From Coprococcus sp. (GTDB lineage Bacteria; Bacillota; Clostridia; Lachnospirales; Lachnospiraceae): a DNA stretch of 40,064 nucleotides. The position numbers and the translations under genes are program-made. Of the stretch, positions 33,389 through 40,064 are shown in pieces. How positions within the stretch are numbered: position 1 is the first letter of the stretch; each line of letters opens with the position of its first letter. The notes under the pieces are model-generated. The model was not told where the DNA came from. It saw only the letters and a program-made list of their open reading frames with translations, and did not search any database. The stretch is taken from the NCBI GenBank assembly GCA_016297325.1, contig JAEDGW010000006.1, forward strand, positions 1 to 40,064, read 5' to 3'.

Positions 33389-34198
33389 ATGAAGATAGCA
33401 GACAAGACATTTGACATGGATGGCAGACCGTATATCATGGGAATCCTCAACGTGACACCGGACTCATTTTCTGATGGTGGACAGCACAATTCGATGGACT
33501 CGGCACTTGCTGCCACAGAAGAGATGGTGAAGCAGGGAGCTGATATCATAGATGTGGGTGGTGAATCCACAAGACCTGGATATACCAAGATATCCGACAC
33601 TGAGGAGATAGAGAGAACAGCTCCTATCATTGAAGCCATAAAGAAGAATTTCGATGTGCCTGTGTCGCTTGATACTTACAAATCCGGCGTTGCTGAGGCC
33701 GGCATAAAGGCGGGGGCAGATCTGATAAATGATATCTGGGGACTTAAGTATGATGAAAAGATGGCAGGCGTGATAGCCAGATATGACAAGGCATGCTGTA
33801 TCATGCATAACAGGGAGAATACAGATTACACGGATTATCTGAATGATGTTGTGGCGGATCTGGACGAGTCTGTGAAGCTTGCACTGGCAGCAGGGATCGA
33901 CAGGGACAAGATCATGGTCGACCCTGGCATAGGATTTGCAAAGGATCTTCACCAGAATCTTCTGCTCATGAACAATCTTGAACTTCTCCACAAGTGGGAC
34001 ATGCCGATACTTCTGGGAACCTCGAGAAAATCAATGATAGGACTTACACTCGATCTTCCTGTCACAGAGAGGGAAGAGGGCACAGTTGCTACCTCAGTTC
34101 TGGGACTTGTGAAGGGCTGTGCATTTTTCAGAGTACACAATGTGGAGAGTAATTACAGGGCACTCAAGATGACTTATGCTATGTTGAATGCCAGATAA
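33389..34198 (+). CDS. folP: dihydropteroate synthase
   Basis: 269 aa TIM barrel, family length. It condenses dihydropterin pyrophosphate with p-aminobenzoate and is the sulfonamide target. Signatures: GILNVTPDSFSDGG, DVGGESTRPGYTKIS, SLDTYKSGVAEAGI, NDIWGLK, IMVDPGIGFAKD and LGTSRKSMIG. The folate loops look normal, and no resistance insertion is evident. RBS GGGAG precedes the ATG. In the operon between the HD gene and folB-folK. Confidence 0.96.
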   Translation: MKIADKTFDMDGRPYIMGILNVTPDSFSDGGQHNSMDSALAATEEMVKQGADIIDVGGESTRPGYTKISDTEEIERTAPIIEAIKKNFDVPVSLDTYKSGVAEAGIKAGADLINDIWGLKYDEKMAGVIARYDKACCIMHNRENTDYTDYLNDVVADLDESVKLALAAGIDRDKIMVDPGIGFAKDLHQNLLLMNNLELLHKWDMPILLGTSRKSMIGLTLDLPVTEREEGTVATSVLGLVKGCAFFRVHNVESNYRALKMTYAMLNAR

Positions 34199-34218
34199 AA
34201 AAAGATCGGAGGCAGAAT

Positions 34219-35040
34219 ATGGACAGGATAAATATAACGGGCCTTGAGGTGTTTGCACATCACGGAGTATATCAGGAGGAGAACGTACTCGGCCAGAAAT
34301 TCATAGTTGATGTATCTATGATGGTGTCCACAAGACAGGCCGGCAGGACAGATGATATAAGGAAGTCTGTCAATTATGGATGCGTGTGTGATGATATACA
34401 GAAATTCATGAAGGGCAGGAATTACAAACTGATAGAGACCCTTGCCGAGGAGATAGCCTCATCTATTCTGCTGAAATATGAGGATGTCAAGGGTGTGGAT
34501 GTGACGGTGAGGAAACCGTGGGCGCCGGTGCTTGTCCATGTAGACAACGTGTCGGTATCCATAACAAGGATGAAGCATATTGCATATCTCGGCCTTGGAT
34601 CCAATATGGGAGACCGTGAGTCGTATCTGGATATGGCCATAGATGAGCTCAACAAAGACCCTTATACAAAGGTTACACAGGTATCCGATTTTATAGAGAC
34701 TGAGCCATATGGCGGAGTAGAGCAGGACGACTTCCTGAACGGATGTCTTGAGATAGAGACACTTCTCTCCCCGGATGAGCTGCTCGATCTGGTAAATGGC
34801 ATAGAATTTGCCGCCGGCAGGGAGAGGATCATACACTGGGGACCTAGAACTCTTGATATAGATATATTGTTGTATGACGATCTCGTATACGATGACGAGA
34901 GACTGCATATCCCTCATGTGGAGATGCACAAGAGAGAATTTGTGTTAAAACCACTGTCAGCCATAGCCGGATATAAGAGGCATCCGCTGCTTGGCGCGAC
35001 TGTGTCTGAGCTGCTTGAGAGGCTTGAGGCTCAGGAGTGA
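34219..35040 (+). CDS. folK: FolB-FolK fusion (dihydroneopterin aldolase / HPPK)
   Basis: 273 aa with two enzymes. Residues 1-118 are dihydroneopterin aldolase (GLEVFAHHGVYQEENVLGQ with Glu21, SVNYG, LIETLAEEIA, VRKPWAPV with Lys99). Residues 120-273 are the pyrophosphokinase (YLGLGSNMGDRE, TEPYGGVEQDDFLNGC, ERIIHWGPRTLDIDILLYDD, IPHVEMHKREFVLKPL). The protein turns dihydroneopterin into the substrate of FolP in two steps. GATCGGAGG precedes the ATG, 20 bases after folP. folE is not in the window. Confidence 0.95.
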   Translation: MDRINITGLEVFAHHGVYQEENVLGQKFIVDVSMMVSTRQAGRTDDIRKSVNYGCVCDDIQKFMKGRNYKLIETLAEEIASSILLKYEDVKGVDVTVRKPWAPVLVHVDNVSVSITRMKHIAYLGLGSNMGDRESYLDMAIDELNKDPYTKVTQVSDFIETEPYGGVEQDDFLNGCLEIETLLSPDELLDLVNGIEFAAGRERIIHWGPRTLDIDILLYDDLVYDDERLHIPHVEMHKREFVLKPLSAIAGYKRHPLLGATVSELLERLEAQE

Positions 35041-35093
35041 TAACAAGCGGTATAGAATTACAAACATAACAGACTAAAGGATCGGGATATTAT

Positions 35094-36071
35094 ATGGATA
35101 CGTTGAAAGCGATAAATGATATAGAAGAACAGATACAGAAACTTGTCACGGAGAAGAACAGACTCATAGACAGCGTGTGCAGGGATGGTTATGTCAGACA
35201 GCCGGGCAGGGATGATCCGGATGTGACCAGCGGATTTACACCTGTTGACAGACTTCACGTCAACGAGGATACCGTAGTTGTCTACCAGGGCGTGCCGGGT
35301 GCTTACAGCCATCAGGCTATGCACGATTATTTTGGCAACGATATAAAGAACATGAATGTCCCGAAGTTTGAAGACGTGATAGAGACTGTCAGAAATGGGA
35401 AGGCCGATTATGGAGTCCTTCCTATAGAGAATTCATCTGCGGGATTTGTAAATGGAATATATGATATGGTGAGCAGCAGCGGACTTACCGTTGTAGGAGG
35501 AGATGAGGTTACGGTAGCCCATACTCTCATGGGGCTTCCGGATGCAGAGCTTTCCGATATCAAAAGTGTGTATTCACATCCACAGGGACTCATGCAGTGC
35601 AGCGAGTTCCTTGCCGCGTCTGGATATACACAGTGCCCGGTGGCAAACACTGCAGTCGGTGCTGTCAAGGTGAGAGATGACGGAGACAGGACCCAGGCGG
35701 CCATAGCCAGCAGGCTCGCAGCCGACATATATGGTCTCAAGGTGCTTAGAGATGATATAGTGAACAATGAGAACAACACGACGAGATTTATCATCCTTTC
35801 AAAGAAAAAGGAGTATGTGAAGAGCTCGGCAAATGTGTCGATATGCTTCTCTCTTCCTCATGAGAGCGGAACGCTTTACAGCATCCTTGGACATATAAAG
35901 CATGATGGTCTCAACATGACGAGTATAGAATCAAGACCTCTTAGAGGGCGTAAATGGGAGTATTCATTTTTTATCACATTGGAAGGCAATCTTCAGGACA
36001 GCGCAACCGTGGATGCGCTGGAGCGGATAAGGGATGATTCCCTGGATTTCAAGATAATAGGAACGTACTAA
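35094..36071 (+). CDS. pheA: prephenate dehydratase with vestigial chorismate mutase helix
   Basis: 325 aa. Residues about 60-240 are the prephenate dehydratase (VVYQGVPGAYSHQAM, YGVLPIENSSAGFV, NNTTRFIILS), followed by a Phe-binding ACT domain (GTLYSILGHIKHDGLN, ESRPLRGRKWEY). It makes phenylpyruvate. Residues 3-30 (LKAINDIEEQIQKLVTEKNR) look like the first helix of an AroQ chorismate mutase, but the rest of that domain is missing and the catalytic arginines align with Lys. So it is probably inactive as a mutase. Ribosome site weak (AAAGGATCGGG). A small hairpin follows the stop. Confidence 0.92.
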   Translation: MDTLKAINDIEEQIQKLVTEKNRLIDSVCRDGYVRQPGRDDPDVTSGFTPVDRLHVNEDTVVVYQGVPGAYSHQAMHDYFGNDIKNMNVPKFEDVIETVRNGKADYGVLPIENSSAGFVNGIYDMVSSSGLTVVGGDEVTVAHTLMGLPDAELSDIKSVYSHPQGLMQCSEFLAASGYTQCPVANTAVGAVKVRDDGDRTQAAIASRLAADIYGLKVLRDDIVNNENNTTRFIILSKKKEYVKSSANVSICFSLPHESGTLYSILGHIKHDGLNMTSIESRPLRGRKWEYSFFITLEGNLQDSATVDALERIRDDSLDFKIIGTY

Positions 36072-36072
36072 T

Positions 36073-36093
36073 GCAGACAGTTTATGCGTCTGC
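36073..36093 (+). repeat. short hairpin after pheA, possibly related to the dispersed repeat
   Basis: GCAGAC (36073-36078) pairs with GTCTGC (36088-36093). The right side ATGCGTCTGCT is identical to 9574-9583 in copy 2. It lies directly after the pheA stop and before the ppx ribosome site. Confidence 0.4.
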
Positions 36094-36118
36094 TTGAGCT
36101 AAGAAAGGTGGGGTATAT

Positions 36119-37651
36119 ATGGCAAACAGGATATTTGCGGCTATTGATGTCGGTTCAAATGAGCTGTCGATGAAGATATACGAGATCACACCTAAGAAGG
36201 GAGCCAGGGAGCTGGATTATGTGAACAGCACCGTGGAACTTGGAAGTGATACGTACAATAGCGGCAAGATAACGGAGGAGTCCATAGTGAAGGTATGTGA
36301 TATCCTCAATCGTTTCAAGAGAAAGATGAAGGAATACGATGTCCATGATTACAGGGCGTATGCGTCATCTGCTGTCAGGGAGGCTGAGAACTCGATCATG
36401 GTTCTCGAGCGTATAAAGCAGCACACCGGGATAGAGGTTGTAGTGCTCAGTAACTCGGAGCAGAGGTTTATGAACTACAAGGCCTACGCTGCAAAATCCG
36501 GAATGGCTGAGGACGGCACCAAGAACAGAGCTCTTCTGGATATAGGTGCGGGAAGCCTTCAGATATCCATATTTGACAAGCAGAATCTCATCCAGACCCA
36601 GAATTTGCCGATAGGTGCAGTCAGGATCAGGGATTATCTGGCAAAGTATGGTGCGGACACAGTTGCCCTTGAGAATATCATGGAGGAGTATGTGTCCAAT
36701 TTCATAGAGGAGTTCAGGAACCTCTTCATTAATGATAAAGATATCAAGAGCATAATAGCGATCGGTGATGGAATCGTGAACCTGAAGAAGGTTGGACCGG
36801 AGCTCAAGATAGAAGATAAGATCACAAGAGATCAGTTCAGGGTGCTGTATCACAAGGTGGTGGAGACAACTCCGGAGGTCCTGTCAGAGAAATACGGAGT
36901 TCCGTATGAGCGCGCAACACTCATGCTTCCTATGGCGATCATATATCAGTCCTTCCTTGACAACTCAAGGGCAGAGGATATACTGACACCGGATGTCACT
37001 TTCTGTGATGGAATAGTGGCTGACTACATGGACAAGAAGGGCACACTTCTGATCAACAAGGATTTTGATGAGGACATAATAGCATCGGCGAACAGCATAG
37101 CAAAGAAGTACAAGGTGAACAGGAAACACACTCAGAACGTGACACAGAATGCTCTTGATATATTTGATGCGTTCAAAAGCTCGCACGGACTTGGAAAGCG
37201 TGAGAGGCTGCAGCTTCAGATTGCAGCCATGCTGCACAGCTGCGGCAAATTTGTGAATATGAATGACGGAACAAAGATTACTTATTATATCATCATGTCG
37301 ACCGAGATACTCGGACTGTCCCACAAGGAGAGGGAGGAGATAGCGAATATAGTCAGATACAATCACTATTATCTCCCGTCCCAGACAAAGGCACAGGTCT
37401 CGCTGATGACTGCGGATTACATGAAAGTGGCAAAGCTTACGTCCATACTCAGGCTTGCTGATGTGTTGGACAAGAGCCACAGACAGAAGATAAGCGATAT
37501 GAAGTTCACATTCAAGGACAATGTGCTGACGATGACGGTTGACACGTTGAACGATATAACTCTTGAAGCCGGGGTGTTCAAGACAAAGACAGAACTGTTC
37601 AGAAAAGTATTTGGAGTAAAACCTGTATTAAAACAGAAAAGGGGGTTGTAA
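36119..37651 (+). CDS. ppx: Ppx/GppA exopolyphosphatase with HD-like C-terminal domain
   Basis: 510 aa. Residues 1-300 form an actin-like fold: AAIDVGSNELSMKIYEI, AYASSAVREAENS, LLDIGAGSLQISIF with the phosphate-binding Gly, and IGDGIVNLKKVG. Residues 310-510 form an HD-like helical domain (RKHTQNVTQNALDIF, AAMLHSCGKFVN, IVRYNHYYLPS). It should cut terminal phosphates from polyphosphate or hydrolyse pppGpp. RBS AAAGGTGGGG precedes the ATG. ppk follows after 3 bases, so synthesis and breakdown of polyphosphate are expressed together. Confidence 0.93.
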   Translation: MANRIFAAIDVGSNELSMKIYEITPKKGARELDYVNSTVELGSDTYNSGKITEESIVKVCDILNRFKRKMKEYDVHDYRAYASSAVREAENSIMVLERIKQHTGIEVVVLSNSEQRFMNYKAYAAKSGMAEDGTKNRALLDIGAGSLQISIFDKQNLIQTQNLPIGAVRIRDYLAKYGADTVALENIMEEYVSNFIEEFRNLFINDKDIKSIIAIGDGIVNLKKVGPELKIEDKITRDQFRVLYHKVVETTPEVLSEKYGVPYERATLMLPMAIIYQSFLDNSRAEDILTPDVTFCDGIVADYMDKKGTLLINKDFDEDIIASANSIAKKYKVNRKHTQNVTQNALDIFDAFKSSHGLGKRERLQLQIAAMLHSCGKFVNMNDGTKITYYIIMSTEILGLSHKEREEIANIVRYNHYYLPSQTKAQVSLMTADYMKVAKLTSILRLADVLDKSHRQKISDMKFTFKDNVLTMTVDTLNDITLEAGVFKTKTELFRKVFGVKPVLKQKRGL

Positions 37652-37654
37652 TAT

Positions 37655-39772
37655 ATGGCAGATAAGAATCCGATTTTTTATAACAGAGAGCTTAGCTGGC
37701 TTGAATTTGACAAGAGATGCCTGTCGGAGGCGAAGGACAGGACTATACCTCTGTTTGAGAGGATAAAGTTCCTCAGTATCACTGCATCAAACCTTGACGA
37801 GTTCTTCATGGTCAGGATTGCATCTCTGGTTGATATGGTACATGCCGGATATACGAAGAAGGATATAGCCGGAATGACGGCGCAGGAGCAACTTGACGCC
37901 CTCCGTGCCAGCACGAAGGAGTTCATGAAGAATCAGTATCAGACTTTAAACAGATCGCTCATACCGCAGCTTGCCCAGAACGGACTTAAGCTGGTGAGAC
38001 ACTACGAGGAGCTTACACCAAAGCAGGCGAAGTATGTGGACAAATATTTTGAGAAGGATGTGTACCCTGTACTAACTCCTATGGCTGTTGATTCGTCAAG
38101 ACCATTTCCTCTTGTCCGTAACAAGTCGCTCAACATAGGAGCCCTCATATATGATAAGAAGAAAGATGTCACAGATATAGCAACCGTACAGGTTCCTTCC
38201 GTGCTCCCTCGTATAGTCAGACTTCCATCAGATGAGAAGGATGTGACTGAGATCATTCTGCTTGAGGAGGTCATTGAGAAGAATCTTGATAAGCTTTTCC
38301 TCAGCTATGATATAGTATGTGCCTACCCTTACAGAATCATGAGAAATGCTGACTTCTCAATAGACGAGGAGGAGACTGCAGATCTGCTGAAGGAGATCGA
38401 GAAGCAGCTCAAACAGAGACAGTGGGGTGAGGTCATCCGTCTTGAGGTGGATGAGGCCATGGACAAGAAGCTTCTCAAGGAGCTGAAGAAACACCTTGGC
38501 GTAGATGATGAGGTTGTATACAAGATAAATGGTCCTCTTGACCTGACATTCCTCATGAAGGCAAATGGAATAGAAGGATTTGACCATCTGAAGTATCCGA
38601 AGTATGCACCACAGCCGGTGCCGGGAATGGGGGATTACAGCCACATATTTGACAGAATCAAGAAAGGGGACATACTCCTTTTCCATCCATATTATGAGTT
38701 TACTCCTGTCATTGAATTTATCAGACAGGCGGCAAATGATCCGGATGTTCTGGCCATCAAACAGACCCTCTACCGTGTCAGCGGCAACTCACCGATCATA
38801 GCAGCACTGGCACAGGCAGCAGAGAACGGCAAACAGGTAACTGTTCTTGTGGAGCTCAAGGCGAGATTCGATGAGGAGAACAATATAGCCTGGGCAAAGA
38901 AGCTTGAGCAGGCAGGCTGTCACGTAATATATGGTCTTGTGGGACTTAAGACACATTCCAAGATCGCACTGGTAGTCAGACGCGAAGAGGATGGAATCAG
39001 AAGATATGTACATCTCGGAACAGGTAACTACAACGATCAGACGGCAAAGCTTTACACTGATATGGGACTTCTCACATGCAGTGATGCCATAGGAGAGGAT
39101 GCCACTGCGGTATTCAACATGCTGTCAGGATACTCCGAGCCTAAAAAGTGGAATAAGCTTGCAGTCGCACCTATATGGCTGAAGGACAAATTCCTCATGT
39201 TGATAAACAGGGAAGCTGAGAATGCCAGACAGGGCAAGAAGGGCCGCATAGTGGCCAAGATGAACAGCCTTTGTGATCCGGTTATCATGCATGCTCTGTA
39301 TGATGCGTCGGCGGCCGGTGTGAAGATAGATCTGATAGTCAGGGGAATATGCTGTATAAAGGCAGGAGTTCCTGGACTTTCGGAGAATATAAATGTCAGA
39401 TCCATAGTCGGCAATTACCTTGAGCACTCAAGAATATTCTATTTCTACAATGATGGATTTGAGGATATATATATGGGAAGTGCAGACTGGATGCCTAGAA
39501 ATCTCGACAAGAGAGTTGAGATCACATTCCCTGTGGAGGATCCAAAGCTCAAAGCCCAGATCAAGGATATACTGAAGATACAGCTTGCAGACACGCTGAA
39601 GGCACATATCATGCAGCCGGATGGATCATATGCAAAGCAGGATCTCAGAGGAAAGGCGAAACTTGATTCGCAGATGTATTTTGTGGAAAAAGCCCATGAA
39701 GGACATGAGTCTGTAAAGAACGCTGAAAACAGCAGGGTATTTATTCCTGTAGAATCAAGGGAAGAAGAGTAA
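37655..39772 (+). CDS. ppk: polyphosphate kinase 1
   Basis: 705 aa, the usual size. It builds polyphosphate from ATP through a phosphohistidine. The N-terminal signature is NRELSWLEFDKRCLSEA and SNLDEFFMVRIASL. The phospholipase-D-like catalytic half has the expected histidines: His434 in LKTHSKIALV and His591 in LEHSRIFYF, which line up with E. coli His435 and His592. RHVHL-type LGTGNYND and GSADWMPRNLDKRVE complete the site. The GGGGG site lies within the end of ppx, indicating translational coupling. Last gene of the block. Confidence 0.97.
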   Translation: MADKNPIFYNRELSWLEFDKRCLSEAKDRTIPLFERIKFLSITASNLDEFFMVRIASLVDMVHAGYTKKDIAGMTAQEQLDALRASTKEFMKNQYQTLNRSLIPQLAQNGLKLVRHYEELTPKQAKYVDKYFEKDVYPVLTPMAVDSSRPFPLVRNKSLNIGALIYDKKKDVTDIATVQVPSVLPRIVRLPSDEKDVTEIILLEEVIEKNLDKLFLSYDIVCAYPYRIMRNADFSIDEEETADLLKEIEKQLKQRQWGEVIRLEVDEAMDKKLLKELKKHLGVDDEVVYKINGPLDLTFLMKANGIEGFDHLKYPKYAPQPVPGMGDYSHIFDRIKKGDILLFHPYYEFTPVIEFIRQAANDPDVLAIKQTLYRVSGNSPIIAALAQAAENGKQVTVLVELKARFDEENNIAWAKKLEQAGCHVIYGLVGLKTHSKIALVVRREEDGIRRYVHLGTGNYNDQTAKLYTDMGLLTCSDAIGEDATAVFNMLSGYSEPKKWNKLAVAPIWLKDKFLMLINREAENARQGKKGRIVAKMNSLCDPVIMHALYDASAAGVKIDLIVRGICCIKAGVPGLSENINVRSIVGNYLEHSRIFYFYNDGFEDIYMGSADWMPRNLDKRVEITFPVEDPKLKAQIKDILKIQLADTLKAHIMQPDGSYAKQDLRGKAKLDSQMYFVEKAHEGHESVKNAENSRVFIPVESREEE

Positions 39773-39780
39773 AAAATCTG

Positions 39781-39809
39781 TTGACACAGGGCATGCAATG
39801 TGGTATTCT
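39781..39809 (+). promoter_or_regulatory. infC operon promoter
   Basis: Perfect TTGACA (39781-39786), a 17-base spacer and TATTCT (39804-39809). Transcription would start near 39816. It directly follows the ppk stop and is probably the strongest promoter in the window. Confidence 0.8.
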
Positions 39810-39815
39810 ACCATT

Positions 39816-40018
39816 GCTGTGTGAAACAGTGAACATAGAAGCAGAGTATCCGCTCTCACCTCAGCATGGAATTACATGACTCGGGTTAATATTTAGCTTA
39901 GAAGAATCGACAGGGTTTTCCCCTGAGTTTGAATATGCTTTTTATTGAGAAAGTGGATAGTTTGTTCTATCCACTTTTTCCTGCGTTAAGAGAGTAGTTT
40001 ATACGAAATTTAAAAATG
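39816..40018 (+). promoter_or_regulatory. infC-rpmI-rplT leader (L20-type)
   Basis: A leader of about 200 bases between a strong promoter and infC, with several hairpin-forming stretches and a terminator near its end. In Firmicutes ribosomal protein L20 binds such leaders and causes premature termination. I infer this class from position and layout; a covariance model search would decide. The short gap up to infC holds no other feature. Confidence 0.6.
39950..39979 (+). terminator. attenuator terminator in the infC leader
   Basis: AAAGTGGATAG (39950-39960) pairs with CTATCCACTTT (39967-39977) around TTTGTT, followed by TT. It lies 55 bases before the infC start, as expected of L20 attenuation. 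Confidence 0.8.
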
Positions 40019-40033
40019 TGGAGGTAGAGAGTC

Positions 40034-40064
40034 ATTAGCGATTTAATGATCAACGAACAGATTA
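40034..40064 (+). CDS. infC: translation initiation factor IF-3 (start only, partial)
   Basis: Only ten codons are inside the window: ATT-start, then SDLMINEQI, the common start of IF-3 in Lachnospiraceae as I recall it. GGAGG at 40020-40024 is 9 bases before the ATT, whereas the next ATG (40046) is 21 bases away. An AUU start on infC is a known, self-limiting device: IF-3 rejects non-standard start codons, so it lowers its own synthesis. The gene continues beyond the window; rpmI and rplT are expected next. Confidence 0.82.
   Translation, partial: MSDLMINEQI

Noticed and set aside
1..40064. CRISPR array, tRNA or rRNA genes, prophage or insertion sequence
   Set aside because: No regularly spaced repeats, cloverleaf-like tRNA ends, rRNA segments, transposase or integrase motifs were seen on reading both strands.

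Overview
The window looks like chromosomal DNA of a gut-type Lachnospiraceae bacterium (Firmicutes, Clostridia), possibly near Coprococcus; this rests on remembered family resemblance, not a search. Supporting signs are moderate GC, heavy use of ATA and AGA/AGG codons, strong AGGAGG ribosome sites, extended -10 promoters, the short-tailed HisRS type, a RecB-like nuclease/XPD-like helicase fusion, and a Lys/Ala-rich small protein of a kind common in this family. I see no phage, insertion sequence, CRISPR array, tRNA or rRNA. It reads as a housekeeping stretch with several uncharacterised genes.

Layout. 1-2200: hisS and, convergent with it, a YqeG-type HAD phosphatase, separated by a perfect 24-bp inverted-repeat terminator. 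2300-5900: a three-gene operon of unknown function (sigma region 4-like protein, membrane/helical protein, membrane-anchored binding-protein plus von Willebrand A protein). 5930-10070: the riboflavin operon ribD-ribE-ribBA-ribH behind a promoter, FMN riboswitch and terminator. 10180-15515: Cof-type HAD phosphatase, DUF1189-like membrane protein, CYTH protein, DJ-1/PfpI protein and the nuclease-helicase fusion. 15520-18620: murF, the Lys/Ala-rich protein and an alpha/beta hydrolase, each with its own signals.

18620-21510 is a nitrogen region: amt (minus) with a leader that contains a terminator, an AraC-family regulator (plus), and glnK/glnB (minus). Then come clpX, a Mn2+ (yybP-ykoY) riboswitch with mntP, a DUF885 lipoprotein peptidase, a cytoplasmic-looking subtilisin, a small unknown gene, thrH, two more small unknown genes, and a divergent small lipoprotein.

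30750-39772 is one long co-directional block: polysaccharide deacetylase, folC, an HD hydrolase, folP, a folB-folK fusion, pheA, ppx and ppk. The window ends in a promoter, an L20-type leader with terminator, and the first codons of infC using an AUU start.

Most worth a second look: the operon at 2403-5899; the HD protein inside the folate cluster; the amt leader; the vestigial chorismate mutase on PheA; the nuclease-helicase fusion; and a dispersed hairpin repeat (positions 1, 9541, 24203, perhaps 36073) that ends in a -10-like TATAAT, in two of the copies directly before a ribosome site. I did not find one unmistakable new defence or mobile system.
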